From positions 10,052,546-10,116,545 of the forward strand of contig JAJEKV010000009.1 in the NCBI GenBank assembly GCA_021234155.1: a stretch of DNA of 64,000 nt, written 5' to 3'. Below, one piece after another: positions 33,765-46,346 of the stretch (position 1 is its first letter; each line of letters opens with the position of its first letter). The notes beneath the pieces were generated by a model. It was not told where the DNA came from. It saw only the letters and a list, made by a program, of their open reading frames with translations, and searched no databases. Source of the DNA: Isoetes taiwanensis. Its lineage: Eukaryota; Streptophyta; Lycopodiopsida; Isoetales; Isoetaceae. The position numbers and the translations under genes are program-made.

Positions 33765-34655
33765 TTACGGACAGGAGCTGTTTATGGGGAGCAGATGGGG
33801 AAGATAAGTGGGTGATGGTGGAGAAGAAAAGACATCACTGGGAAAGATTTCCTGGACAAGATTATTGTGCTCGTCAGCCTTGGATGGACGTTGGACAACA
33901 ATAGAAGATGGCGCAGTGCATTCTTTGGCAAAATGCCCAGTGCGTTGGCATTTGCAGCAAGTAACTGTGGATCTGTCCAATTTTGGACGACGTGGAGGAG
34001 CTTTTGTGGCAGCTAGCATGACAGATTCTGAGGAAGGCTTGTTGGTGCCTTGACGAATGGCCTCAGTTTGGACTCGATCAATTACAGAGACAAAAGTGTA
34101 ATCAGAGAGTCTTCCTTCAAGATTGACAATTAGACCATCATAGGAACGGGGCAAGCTGTTGAGAAGCATGCAAACTTTTTCATCGTTGGTGATCTCTACA
34201 CCAGTAGCATCAAGATCGTCAAGCATCTCTTTCATCAAGCAAATATGAGATGTGACGTCTCCACCTTCTGCAAGATGCAGATCATACAGAGCCTTGCAAA
34301 GTGCAAGGCGATTCCCAGCAGTCTTAGTAGCATAATGGTTATCTAAGATCTGCAACATAGCATAGGCTGTATTGGCACCTTTCACCAATCGAGCTGGAGC
34401 ATTACTGAGGCTTGTACAGATGATTAACCGAGCCTTGCAGTCCTTTTCAGGGGTAATCAGATCATGTTCATCAAGAACCATCCCAAGATTCCCATTGGGG
34501 CCAAGAGGGTTGTTGGGCTGAGTGGCAGTGAGCCACAAATCTTTATCTTCAAGAGTCATCTAGAGTTGCTATCGTCAAATTTGATAGTTCTTCCCATCAA
34601 ACTGGGGAAGTAGACGCCAATCATTTGGAGATGCGATGTTGACCACATAATCCAT
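33765..34655 (-). pseudogene. Copia gag with one zinc knuckle
   Basis: The main frame (to 34559) has a UBN2/gag-like helical domain (DLHLAEGGDVTSHICLMKEM, LLNSLPRSYDGLIVNLEG) and a CCHC knuckle CKCQRTGHFAKEC near 33917-33959. A likely start at 34655 gives MDYVVNIASPNDWRLLPQFD, but it meets TGA at 34575-34577 before joining the main frame. Confidence 0.85.
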
Positions 34656-34907
34656 GATCAAGAAACAAGGAAGACGATGGACAATAGGATTATTAGGGGC
34701 CTTTTATAAAGCAACGAGCCGTAAAAGGATCAGAGGAATTTAAGCACAGGAATAGGTTCGTGGGCCCATAACCTAATAAAGAAATGCAAAAAAAGCCACT
34801 AATATATATAGATAATGTGAGCAAACGCTCAAATACAACGTACAGAAGGAAGACAATTGGAGAAGAACTCGGTGTTGATCTGAAGGGAACATGCTGTTTA
34901 AATAGAA

Positions 34908-37290
34908 CATGCAGTTGTTCTTTCTGAAATTGAAGCGCACGTAGTTCAAGGTTTCTTTTTGAAAGATAGAGAATGTTTATTTATAAGTAGACTTCTAAAA
35001 AGCTATATGGTAGATAGTCACCCTCTGGAATGAGTTTAAAGAGGGGTACCTACAAAGCCCTTTACGATAGGATATGTAGATGAGCTTCTCGTGATGGTAC
35101 CTTGAAGAATGTTTCTCAGACTAACTATGAAGACCCTCAAACACTCACTTGAACTTTTACAGTTTATCTATGAGTACGTGCAGTACTCGAGGGCCTATAC
35201 TATATGCACCTTTGCCTAAAGTGATAGAGTTATGTCTTTTCCAAATGACCCATAAAGACCATGATTCCTTATCTTCCCATGTTCAATTCGATTATGTTAT
35301 TTGATTGCGTTTGTTGCTTGTGAAAAGTTGTCGCATAGTTCATATATGATTGCTCCCTTTGACTTTCAATTTTGTGCTTCTTGAATAATTTTGGATCACT
35401 TATTCTTGCAATTGAACTTGAGACAAGCTTAATAGCATCTATCTTAACCGTATTGGTACCAATTAAATTCTTTCAAAACGTGCATGGTTGTTATTTTTAG
35501 TGCCATATTTTAGACCCCACACACCCTATACCTAAGATAATTGACTCTTAAAGAAAAGTTCCTTTTTGGGTTGCCTAAAGGGCAATCCCTTTGCATGGTT
35601 GTGAGGAAGGACAAATATGCCATGAATATGGCCGAGATAGTTGCATGGGAAGGAATATGGGAGGAATATGCACAACAGACAGTCAGAGATAAGCAAAGCA
35701 ACCAAAACACAATATTTTCTAAACCGAGCTCTATGGAACATGCGTGCTGCTGTCAGACTGCATGCAAGGAAAGCATACAACGAAGCAGGCAGCATGGAGA
35801 GGATGGGCAAAGGAATTTAGAATGAAGAAAGAATTAGATGTTTCAATGCAGGCAATCACGGAATTCATGCACCAAGTAAGAGCATCTGAAATGTGCGATG
35901 AAGACGTATGAATTGAGACAAATGTGTCTGAGAACACGAACTTAATTGCATACTGTAGTAAATTAATCGAGGTGGATGCGTGCATTCAAAACTCATGTAG
36001 CAAAATAAGATGGCAGTTTTTAGCTGAGTAGTGATTAGTTATCTTACAAGAATGCAATCAGAAAAGAGTTTGTAAGATCAGACGACAGTAATCGAAAAAA
36101 AGCGAATGATGTGTTGTTGAATAGAGTAAAAGTAGAATGTGTAGGATAAATGCAGAAATAATGAAGAATTATGTAGATGTCAGAGATGGAACCCATGTTA
36201 TATTAAAGGGAGAAATCGATGTGCAAGATACCAAGTGCAAAGATGGCAACTGCGGATGTGCCTAGAACACCTTGTTCTACGGGGTTAAATGTGTTATCTT
36301 TTGTGGGTGCTCCAATACTTTATACTTATTGTGTTACCTTCCAAGCCCAACATGATAAGAAACGGTAATTATGGTTAATTCTTTTGTTCAGTGAGATCAT
36401 ACCCTATTTATCCACTTCTAATCTAGTACCATTCTTTGTTTACGTGCTGGGATGACAATGTGCACAAAGAAGAGCACATAACTTGGCCCTGAAAAGAACA
36501 AACGCGAATACATTTTATGCTAACTGCCAATTGTTATATCCTTTTTCAAACAATATCCTTTGCTTCCAAAGATTTTCTTTCCATGTTCTTTAGGTGGTAT
36601 ACCTAGATGGAACGTTTCAATGGTTCTAATGATTTGGAAATACTTGATGGCATGGTCAGATGGACATGCCTCTTTCATATTCTTGACTTTGTACTTGATG
36701 ATGCTTATGTGAGGGTTTTCCTCATAGGGATCTTTCACAAGGGCACGACTTTTATGCATCGTTTTTTATTGATTCCTGTCACATAGAATAATCAACGGTC
36801 ATGATTGTGCCACGTCCCATAGACAACTCATTTGTGGGTTCATGGATGATGTCCTTTCCAACTGCAAGGGAAATTTTTATGTAAAGTTGTTCACGGCCCA
36901 CGTGGATACATTTTTACGCCTCCAACTTGTACCTGCCAGATAGGACCGCTTTATCAATGGGCATCAGGAAACAACTGCTCGGCTTTGTTTGGGTCAACAA
37001 TATAAATTCTAAATCGTGGAGAATTCGTGCAAGCAAAGCCCAATTTTGTTGGACCCTCAATATAATTATCTTCAACTGGATCCCATCCCCCAATTCAGTT
37101 TCCTCGAGCAACACGACAGAATTTAGTCATACAGATAAATTTATTCTTGTAACAGACTGTACGTAAGAGAACATGTCAAATTGGTAGTAGAGCGGTACAA
37201 GCATATAACGAGGAAGAGTTCCATACAGCAGCTGAACAGGGTAAGCAGATAAGAATAAAAACAGTTGAATTAAACCCACGTTTTCCACGA
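34908..37290. other. Intergenic, no gene supported
   Basis: Short frames on both strands (for example 35541-35825 plus, 36520-36759 minus) have no recognisable domain, intron structure or repeat partner in the window. The 36520-36759 frame reads protein-like (DHAIKYFQIIRTIETFHLGI) but I cannot assign it. Confidence 0.45.
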
Positions 37291-37302
37291 GCCGGAAGGT
37301 GC

Positions 37303-37311
37303 CTATATATT
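37303..37311 (+). promoter_or_regulatory. Candidate TATA box of the lipase gene
   Basis: CTATATATT lies about 140 bp upstream of the lipase ATG, with no other strong TATA-like word closer. This fits a plant core promoter with a leader of roughly 100 bases. Confidence 0.5.
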
Positions 37312-37449
37312 CATGGTGCAGGTGCAGGCGTCACAGAGCCAGAAATAACAACCGCAATTTGTTCTTCTACACTGAGTGTGAAACTTTTGCAGTGGCAAAA
37401 TTTCTTGTGTGTTCTGTAACAGACTCAATTTCTTGTAACGTTTGTAAGA

Positions 37450-38721
37450 ATGTATAAATCTCTGGGCTACTGCTGCGGTTCTGCTGCAAGGGTAGAGGAG
37501 GATTTTGACATTGAAGAAGAGGAGGGAGCCGACGTTCCGGTGGGCATGATTTGGAAGGATATTCAGGGTGCTAACGATTGGAAGGGCATGCTGAATCCGA
37601 TGAATCCAGCCCTTCGATCCGAGCTTCTGAAATATGGCCAAATGACTCAGGCCACCTACGACGCTTTCGACACCGATCCTTTCTCCAAATATAGAGGCAG
37701 CTGCAAATACAGCACATCCCAATTCTTCGACCAAGCCGGGCTGCCAAATTCGGGGTACGATATCACCACGTATTTGTACGCCACCTCCTCTACGCTTTGT
37801 AGAAATATAGCCCAACAAACCCACTGGATGGGCTACGTGGCCGTTTCCAACCTTGAGGAAACAACTCGGATAGGACGGAGGGATATCGTCATCGCATGGA
37901 GAGGCACTAAAACCCAACTAGAATGGCTCGAGGATTTTCGAGATATCTTGCTCATGCCTTCAAAATGTCGGCACTCAAATCCTGGCGTGAAGATAGAAAA
38001 AGGATTTCTCGAGGTCTACACCTCCACCAATTCTCTTGCAGGTTCTGGTAAGGTAGGCGCTCGTGGCCAGCTCCACATCCATCTCCAAAGTCTTCTTCAG
38101 AAATATCTCGACGAGGAATTAAGCCTCACTTTTATCGGGCACAGCCTTGGGGGTGCACTTGCATTGCTCAGTGCATACGATGTCCTCGTTACTGGTTTAT
38201 TGGAACGACCTATATCAGCCACCCATGTCACTGTTTTTTCATTTGGGGCCCCTCGAGTTGGTAACTTAGCCTTTCGTGATGCTTGCAACCAATTGGGGCT
38301 CAAGGTCCTCCGTCTTGTCAATGTCAAGGACTGCGTCCCAAAGGCTCCTGGGGTCTTTGTTAACGAGACCTTGGATATCTTAAGCCAACTTTTAAGGTCT
38401 TGGCCTTGGACTTATTCCCATGTTGGCCCTGCCCTTGTCGTCGAAACTTCCAAATCCCCTCTTATCAAAACAAACCTTTGTGACCCTTTTATCCACCATA
38501 ACCTGGAACTTTATCTTCACCTTCTTGACGGTTACCATGGACCCGCATTGCCTTTCAAATCTGCGACTGCTCGTGATCCCGCTCTAGTGAACAAGTATGC
38601 TGACCTGCTAATTGATGAGATGGGCATTCCTCCTGCTTGGAAGCAAGATCTCAATAAAGGACTTGTGCAAAACATCAAAGGTAAATGGATAGTACCAGAA
38701 AGACCATTTGCTTGGCTTTGA
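37450..38721 (+). CDS. Class 3 lipase, phospholipase A1-II/DAD1 type
   Basis: An uninterrupted frame of 423 residues, about the normal length for cytosolic PLA1-II enzymes. The early region has the family pattern WKDIQGANDWKGMLNPMNP, then LLKYGQMTQATYDAFD and GYVAVSN. RRDIVIAWRGT forms the beta-strand before the oxyanion region. The nucleophile is Ser232 in FIGHSLGGALA; the other triad members are probably Asp294 (NVKDCVPKAPG) and His349 or His350 (IHHNLELYLHLLDGYHG). There is no signal peptide, and the start lacks the long plastid transit peptide of DAD1 itself, so a cytosolic PLA1-II is likeliest. The family hydrolyses sn-1 acyl chains of glycerolipids; some members feed jasmonate synthesis or stress responses. 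The gene is intronless, and AT-rich AATAAATAATAAT-like polyadenylation words follow at about 38795. Confidence 0.95.
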   Translation: MYKSLGYCCGSAARVEEDFDIEEEEGADVPVGMIWKDIQGANDWKGMLNPMNPALRSELLKYGQMTQATYDAFDTDPFSKYRGSCKYSTSQFFDQAGLPNSGYDITTYLYATSSTLCRNIAQQTHWMGYVAVSNLEETTRIGRRDIVIAWRGTKTQLEWLEDFRDILLMPSKCRHSNPGVKIEKGFLEVYTSTNSLAGSGKVGARGQLHIHLQSLLQKYLDEELSLTFIGHSLGGALALLSAYDVLVTGLLERPISATHVTVFSFGAPRVGNLAFRDACNQLGLKVLRLVNVKDCVPKAPGVFVNETLDILSQLLRSWPWTYSHVGPALVVETSKSPLIKTNLCDPFIHHNLELYLHLLDGYHGPALPFKSATARDPALVNKYADLLIDEMGIPPAWKQDLNKGLVQNIKGKWIVPERPFAWL

Positions 38722-39039
38722 ATCTTTACCTTTTCAGCTATTTCCATGCCTGAAGAATAGACAAGTTTTAAAGATGTGTGCGCATCATGCGCATAATAAA
38801 TAATAATATTAATATGTACAAGAAATTTATCATAGCTTTATCAAATATTGTATTAAGTCAGAACCATGTAATAATTGTAATGCTCATGTCTATGCTTGGA
38901 GGATTTGGACTTCCATATGTGGTACAATATATAGCAAACAAAAAAAAAAATGCAAAATAGACATATTGTAAAGTATAGGAAAATCTAAACCATCGCTAAT
39001 ATTCCCAACTAGATTTTAGTTCATCCAAATAGGAATTGT

Positions 39040-41100
39040 ACTTGCTTATGGCTTCCAAGAACTATAGGGGATTTTCTTGCATAAGGGAGATGGTCTACTC
39101 CATTGTTGCAGACATGAAAATGGAGACTTGGAAACATGCTGGGCACAGGCTACCAGACCTGCCAGGCTATCAGCACTACTCATTATTCAATGAGTGCATA
39201 GATAAATAAGGACATGGGGGTGTTGCCTGCTACTATTGAATAATCCGGGCACCATATGTCTTTGCAGAAGATAGACAGACACAATCGTTTCTTATGGGTC
39301 TGAGTGCGAGCTGCAGTGGCAATGCCCTCTTTTGGCAACATGCTACTTTCCACACGTATCGCTACAACACAGATGTGGATGGGCTGGATCCATATGTCGA
39401 TCTATATGATGACATACAACAGTACAAATAGTTAGATCGAGTTATGTTGCTAGGAGATTTTAATGCGCGTGCGAGAATAGAATAGCTCACGAAGTATAGA
39501 ATAGCGCACGAAGTTTGACCTTTTAACAGAGGACGTCCTATAGCTCCACGCTGCAGAGACCATTTGGCCACTGACATCATCTGACAGAGCCCACCAGGTC
39601 ATGCAACATGCAGGCAGTTGCTTCAGATGTGTAAAATCTTTGACTTGGTCATCTGCAACCGTTTGACATAATGGCCACTATCCATTGGCTACACCTGCAG
39701 ACAGGAAAACCAAGAAAGCGCCTCTAGCATCATGGAGTACGCGCTGGTAGCTAAGCGAGATCCGCACCTGACCATCCACTTCAAAGTTGGACAGACAACA
39801 GAGATGAAGAGATAGACTCAGATCATCAACTGCTTTTCCTCTAGGTAGATTGACAGTCTGTTCGGGCCACATGTGCTCTCATCTCTCGCTTGCCCCAGTT
39901 GCGTTTGGATTACGACCACGCGAAAAGTTATACGCTCACAACTGACTTGTAGAAAATCCTGCAGCTTCTCACGCTATAGCAATAAATGGACTAGTTGGCC
40001 AAAGAGAAGCCGTCCACGGAGGACATCGTGGACTACAACATTTCCTCATAATCTTGATACTAAATGTAGGGAGCTCAAATACTGGCTTTGAGAGATCACT
40101 AAACACGCTTTGTGCTCCCTTGCAATCAAATAGTACTGTCTATTTTTGAAGGACTAGAAAGCTAGATACATTGAGGAGCACTCAAGGAAAATGTTCTACC
40201 TCCTGGATCAGCATCCCAGGACATTCCGGAAAAAAGTTATGCGCAAACCCCTGCAGCCCATATTAGCCCTGGCTAATGGGTATATACTTGTGCCATCTCT
40301 TTGACCGTCTTAGGGACCGAGTAGAAGTACTCTCAGAAATAGGCCTGGCATTGGAAATCAAAGAGCCAGATATCTCTCAGGGGCTGCAGCATCACGCCAA
40401 TAGCAAGGTGGCCGACTTCAACGGAATGCAAGCATAACTGCTCAAATGGGCACGGCCACCATTAGTGCCCATCCTGACTGCATATCCAACAGGGCATTAC
40501 AAGGAGGATTTCCCCGGGAGTAGACGACTAGTAGGACAATCCCCATCTATATGACAGTGGACCTACATAGCCCTGCCAATTACAAAAAAATCATGGTCAG
40601 TTTTCTCTTTGCAAAATTGATGGCCAGCATTCTTAAGCAATAATTGATGATGTAGGCAGAGGAGACAGAAGTGCAAGCCCTCATACAGATAGGACTCAGG
40701 CCTGACACTCCACCATTGATCACATTTTCACAACTATGCACCTTGGTTGAGGATAGCAGGAATTGCGAACAGAACCTCTACTGCTACTTCGTCGACTTCG
40801 GAAAGGATTTTGACACTGGACCACGAAAAAGTTGTGGAAAAGATTAAGATAGTTGGGAACCTCTATAGAGTTGCAAAATGCAATGTACAGGCTGTATGAA
40901 ACTTGCTCAGGCCGACTGACGCCGACAGGACAACCTGTCAACAATACCATTGGGGTCCGACAGGGATGCCTGCTCTCTGCAATGTTGTTTGGCCTCTACA
41001 TTGACCAATTGGAAGGATGGCTTACTGAACATGGGGGTGATGGAGCTCAAATTGTCCACAGATTATTAAGCAGCTCCCTCATGTCTTTCTCATATGCGGG
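39040..41100 (+). pseudogene. LINE-type retrotransposon, 5' part, decayed
   Basis: Plus-strand fragments of a non-LTR element. An APE-type endonuclease motif (LLGDFNAR) lies at about 39447-39472, after YVDLYDDIQQY. The reverse transcriptase shows YCYFVDFGKDFD at about 40780-40815 and RQGCLLSAMLFGLYIDQLEG at about 40958-41018. Many stops and frame changes occur. Recognisable RT stops at SFSYA near 41098, where Ty3-element sequence takes over. Confidence 0.8.
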
Positions 41101-41427
41101 GTTATACATGCATGCACGACACTTGGCATGATCTCATCCAATGGAGTGGCGCAATCCTGACCGTTGGCCTAGATATATAAGGAGGCACCTCCTTCTTGTC
41201 GAACCATTCTGGTTCAACGCTAGTCTTGAGCCTTCTAGGCATCGGTCTCGTATTCCTGCTTGCCTTCGGGCCATTGTACTCTTGATTCCTGTTCATATAT
41301 ATCAGGTTCTTTATCGATCTTGGCATATTCAAGGATCCTCACAGGGCTGTCTTGCAGACAATCCCGCACCCAGACCCTAAACACTGTCGCCACCGTCGAG
41401 TCTTAGTTCTTTTCTTCAGACTTCAAG

Positions 41428-42840
41428 ATGTCTGTTCGTGCTTTCACCCAGGAAGAACTTCTTAGATAAACTGCGGCTAGATTAGATCGCCATCAACGCA
41501 AGGAAGCTGCTTGCGATATTTATGATGCCGACTATGATATTGAAGGAGGACGCATACGCTCACGTGCTCATTCCGCACCTCCTATACCTCGAGGCTTCTC
41601 AAGGCCAGGCTCACCTCCTAATTGTCGACATTGCTCTCAACCTCAATCATTGCATCAAACCCCTCACTACTTTCAAACGCCGGAGAGTACTTACGTCCAT
41701 ATTCCCTCTGGCAAATGTTGTTGCCTTTGCAACCGTCTTCACCACAACATGGTATGGGTTACACTCAGGTTTCTTTTGGTCCTAACCATGTCCATGAATT
41801 TCAGTCATCACCATCTTTTCAACCTCCTATCAATGTATACAATATTGGTGATCTAAATTTGAACGAGGATGGCACACAGGGATAGTGCCAAATGACACCA
41901 AAATTTCTGGACCTCCTGGGTTTACTGTTCCCATGCAAATGCCTTTCTTACAGCCTTCAGCTGTGCCTCAAGAACCTGCCTATTCTTATGCACCACCACT
42001 TTATACCCAGATCGCAATACCTCTGACTCATTATGTTTCTGGCAACCCTGCCGTCACTCAAGTTCCCTCCATCGCTCACAACCTCAAACTTCCATATCCT
42101 GTTTTTGGGAATGCAAAGCGAAGCCCATCCTCGATCAGAGTGCTCAGGCACACATGGAAAAATTTGAAGCTCTTGCTATTTTAAACGGATACTCTCAGCC
42201 CCAGATCAAGTTTCATATTTTCACTACCACGCTATACGTGGAGCACCAGATCAATGGCTCATGGCTAATAAAAGTGATTGGAAACAAATCTGACAAGAAA
42301 TGAAGACGGCCTTTCTGTCTCACTATGGTACCACCGATGATGATCAACAACTTCTCAAGCAACTCAATGATCTCCAACAACAACCCTCGAAATCTGCAAG
42401 AGATTTTACTGATCGTTTGCATATCTTGGTTAGCAAGCTCAAGGAGTATCCCACGCCGAGTCAGATCTTGGTCTGGTTTCTGCAAGGCCTCCCTCCCACT
42501 ATTCATCTTATAACTAAATACTTACGACCCAAGACACTGAATCACGCCATCGAACTGGTCAATCACTCAGTCAATGTATCCTCACGTGGTGTTCTCCTCA
42601 CAGATCTACGCTTCATACCTCCTGTCATGGTTCCACAAAACGCGGTTCAACCTCATCAATCCACTCCACAATAATGAAGTCAAATCTGGGGCCACATCTG
42701 GAAGTATTAGGGTCATTGGGCCAATGAAAGCAATTCTACTAATGGTCCTGCTTACTGCAACCATTGCAATATGTGAAATTATGCTACTGAAGAATGCACG
42801 CGCTCTCATCTCACGGCTTTTCGATAGAAAATGGTCTTTC
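41428..42840 (+). pseudogene. Ty3 element 1 gag
   Basis: The ATG at 41428 gives MSVRAFTQEELLR and then an early stop. The rest is spread over several frames. The capsid-like Retrotrans_gag domain is clear at 42300-42560 (ARDFTDRLHILVSKLKEYP, QILVWFLQGLPP). The zinc-knuckle region at about 42680-42830 is frameshifted and has lost part of its cysteines compared with element 2. Confidence 0.82.
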
Positions 42841-43390
42841 AGGTCCAGACCACGCCTCAGTATTAACAACCTCAGCAACCTCAGTAGTCAAGAGGACAAA
42901 GCTCGCATACTGCTTTTGATCCCGCGAAAGCTCGATATTACCACTGCCGGGAATGGGGCCACACCACCCCGGCGTGCCCATACCTCCTCCAAGTTCAAGT
43001 ACAGCTCCCGGGCACTAACCAAACTGCCTCGGTGCGCCTCATAGCCTATCAACTCTGGGTGGCAAATGGGAAACAAGGCCCATATGCCCACTTGCTCCTC
43101 AACCACAGCAGAACCAACAAGCTCCTTTGCCCGCTGTGTTGGACCAACAAGCCCAAGAAAAGATCTATCAAGCGCTCAATCCTCCTGTGCAACAATCCAA
43201 CTGGACTGGTCTGGTATCACGCCAGCATCTTGGCACTTGACCTTTGATGCTCATGCCGCAGGATGCGCAGCCTGCTTTTGCTGTGGAAACTGTCCTCCAC
43301 GAGCTATACAAGACGGTACATTTCGCCCCAGATATCGAAAAACTCATGCCTCATATTATGCCCAAGGTCCGTTAAAGTATCCTCAAGCTT

Positions 43391-44200
43391 ATGCATGCAG
43401 CTGAAGGATGCACGCTTGCCAATGTTCATGCTACCACACGTGCTCAACAACGCTCAGATGCACCCTCCACGTCCACGCCTACTTCACGTGCTCAGCCATA
43501 TCCAAACATCGCCGCTGAAATAGAGCTCCTCAAGGAAGTTTCGGCCTCTATGCCTAAGGAACTGGCGCCCTTGAATCCTGCAACTTCTTTCGCCCATGTT
43601 TCTTTGGAGCTGCAAGAAGAACTTACCAAGATCAAAATTCCCCTCAGTCTTTCTACCATTCTGAAGTTATGTCCTGCCCTTTTGGAACAGTTGCCCCAAC
43701 CCACTGTTCTTGTTGGTGCTGTAGCAACTTCCACACCGATGATTCATGCAACTGTTGGGAATCAGCAGAGCAGATCAATCATGTACAAATTGATGGGGGT
43801 AGTGCTGTCAATCTCATCACAGACAAACTACGGAAACAACTTGGTATCACTCAACTATATCATGCCCCTTATGATATTAAGTTGGCCAGTGGACACATTA
43901 CACACCCTCAAGGCATTACTTCTATTCTCCAAATCAGGATTGATGATCTCCAATTTCTAATGGAATTTGGTGTTTGGAAAACCGGGGAAGATCCTGGTGA
44001 TTATGAAATGCTGGCTGGTCGACTTTTTCTCTGCCAAGCTAAAAGCATCCATTATTGGGCCAGGGATCAATTTGTCATTACTGATGGACAACTGAATTCC
44101 ACTATGGATCTTGCAACTAGGAAAATCATCTCTGTTGAAAATGCTGAACCTTCGCTCTCTGATAGTGACTTTGACGACTGACGACCTTCAAAACACTTAT
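43391..44200 (+). pseudogene. Ty3 element 1 protease region
   Basis: Holds VQIDGGSAVNLITDKL at about 43780, the retropepsin active-site loop in the form D-G-G rather than D-S/T-G, followed by DIKLASGHITHPQG and AGRLFLCQAKSIHYW. It runs in near alignment with 56744-57390 of element 2. A frame change near 43765 splits off the upstream ELTKIKIPLSLSTILKLCP stretch. Confidence 0.85.
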
Positions 44201-44204
44201 CTAG

Positions 44205-45298
44205 GAAAGAGAAAATTGATACATATGAGATTTCAAGGACAATACATGGAACATGCGCATCAGTATATATATCTTGGAATAGAATTTACTGATGATTACA
44301 AATGGAATGTGGGGGTTGAAAAAAGAATAACTGGAGGTTTGCGAGATTCATATTAAATGTTTTTAGTATGTGGAGAAATGCGGAAGTAGCAGTGGTTCAT
44401 GCGGAAACTTAAGTTCAGAACCTTGGTACAGCCAGTGGGATAAGAAATAAATGGGTTAAGATTGAGAAAGTACAGAAAAGGTTCTTATTGCAAGAATTGG
44501 GCGTAAAGGTTGAAATGCCATATGAAATGATGTTGGCTGAAGTGGGTATGATTCCATTTGAAACTGAAGCGCTATACCAAACACTTGTTATTTACAGTAG
44601 ACTGATACATATGGATGAAGCTCGCTTGCTGCATCAAGCTTTGTTGCCTTGTTAGAATCACAGTCAATAGTTGGTCATAATGGATGGTAACCAACTACTT
44701 GTTTCATGGTCAGAATGGTGGGGCATTAATCTTACGGATTTGCCAGATACTGATGTGGGCTTACGAGATTTGGTAATGGACAGAATATGGAAAAAATTAT
44801 GGAGCCAACCAGGAGTTAAGATGGAGTTTTATCAGAATGAAGTGAATCCAATGTTGGTTTATGGGAACAAGATTATTTGCATGCACGTATAGGGATGAAG
44901 AAGAGACAACTCATATCGCAAATGAGATTAAGTAGCATCATTTAGAGATAGAAACAGGAAGAGGGAAGACACCACGTGAACTTCGATTATGTCGTTGCTG
45001 CCGGGAACCTCAAATTGAAGATGAACATCATGCGTTTTTAAAATTTAATATGTTTACTGGCTTGCGGAAAAGTATGGCGTTGATGGGGTTAATTCTTTGA
45101 GTTTCTTTCATCAAAACTAACACTTCCAGGAGATTTTCTCCGAGAGTGGTGGGAGCTCCGAAAGGAAACTCTAGATTTGAACCAATATATCGATGAGATT
45201 GAGGCTGAAGGCCTCATTTAGTTGTATTATGTTGCCAATGGACCTGGGGCTCTCAAAGGGCATGACAAATAAATAAATAAATAAATAAAAATAAATAT
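44205..45298 (+). mobile_element. LINE 3' fragment inserted in Ty3 element 1
   Basis: Contains YIYLGIEFTDDYKWNVGVEK at about 44257-44316, the post-RT LINE motif. A Cys/His tail (LRLCRCCREP, then EDEHHAFL) follows at about 44980-45035. It ends in an (AAAT)n tract at 45267-45295, the typical 3' end of a LINE. It replaces about 300 bp present in element 2 between protease and RT. No clear target duplication was found. Confidence 0.78.
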
Positions 45299-45299
45299 T

Positions 45300-46340
45300 A
45301 TTATGGATGCGGATGTTATTCCACACATTCAAACTCCAGAAGTCGACATCATTGACTTAGGAGACAACCAACCTATCTGGTTGACTACCATTCTTCCCAA
45401 ACCATATAAAGCTGCACTCAGTCTCTTCAAAACATTCAAGCATATCTTTGCGTGGAGCTATAAAGATTTATGAGGGATAAAAAAAGAGTTGGGGGAACTC
45501 ACCATTCCTACCAAACCTGATGCATGCCCCATCTAGCAACGACAGTACAACCTCAACCCCAACTATTGTGACCGCATCAAAGCAAAAATTGATAAACTCT
45601 TGGCTGTTGGACTTATTTATGAGGTCAAACATTCTGAGTGGGCGAGCCCCAATAATGGGAAAATTCGTGTTTACGTGGACTACTGAAAACTTAATCTGGC
45701 CACAGAACATGATCATTTCCCGCTACCCTTCACGGATCAAGTTCTTGAAGAAGTAGCAGGCCATGAAATGTATTCCTTCATGGATGGCTTTTCTGGCTAC
45801 AATCAAATTTCTATTCGCTCCAAAGATCAGTTGAAAACAACATTCACCATGCCTGGGGTACTTTTGCCTACAAAGTGGTGCCCTTTGGTCTGCCCAATTC
45901 ACCTTTCACTTTCCAGTGCATTATGCTTTCTATTTTTTAGGATTACATGAAAGATAATGCTTTTGTGCAAGCTTTTCAAGATTACTTTTTCGCTTACAGC
46001 ACCATGGATGATCATCTCACCAAACTTGAGCTCGTTTTTAAAAAATGCGATGAATCGGGCATTAGTTTAAATCCAGAGAAGTGTACCTTCTACATCACTT
46101 CCGGTGTTCTTCTGGGCCATCTCGTCAGTAAAGAGGGCATTACTACAGACCCTACCAAGATCAGCTATGTTCTCAAGGCTCAAGCGCCTATCAATAACAA
46201 GGAGACATGCTCCTTTTTTGGGAAAGTCAATTATTATACTAATTTCATTCCTGGATTAGCTGCTATTGTTGATCTTATCCACAAACTCACGAGTGATGAA
46301 AACCACCTTGGCTTGGAACCCCCAGGCAGATGAGGCCTTT
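45300..46340 (+). pseudogene. Ty3 element 1 reverse transcriptase
   Basis: Reads VIPHIQTPEVDIIDLGDNQP, FKTFKHIFAWSYKDL, then after stops GHEMYSFMDGFSGYNQISI, FQDYFFAYSTMDDHLTKLEL and GISLNPEKCTFYI, followed by GVLLGHLVSKEGI. The catalytic YxDD position reads FQDY. In-frame stops and frame changes occur at about 45471, 45535, 45685 and 45880. Confidence 0.88.
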
Positions 46341-46346
46341 TAAAAA

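Larger units (their letters stand above)
30633..34907 (-). mobile_element. Decayed Ty1/copia retrotransposon
   Basis: On the minus strand the order is gag, GAG-pre-integrase, integrase, reverse transcriptase, RNase H, which is the Copia order. A 109-bp direct repeat (30633-30741 and 34799-34907, about 95% alike) marks the LTR remains. Frameshifts break gag near its start, integrase, and RT just after the catalytic motif. No protease domain is found between the gag zinc knuckle and the pre-integrase region. The element is non-autonomous and probably old. Confidence 0.92.

Noticed and set aside
41098-44205. Idea that Ty3 element 1 inserted exactly inside the LINE YADD motif (SFSYA ... DDLQ)
   Set aside because: The DDLQNTYL stretch at 44180-44200 aligns with EEAQNIYQ of Ty3 element 2, so it is Ty3 sequence and the apparent rejoining is coincidence.
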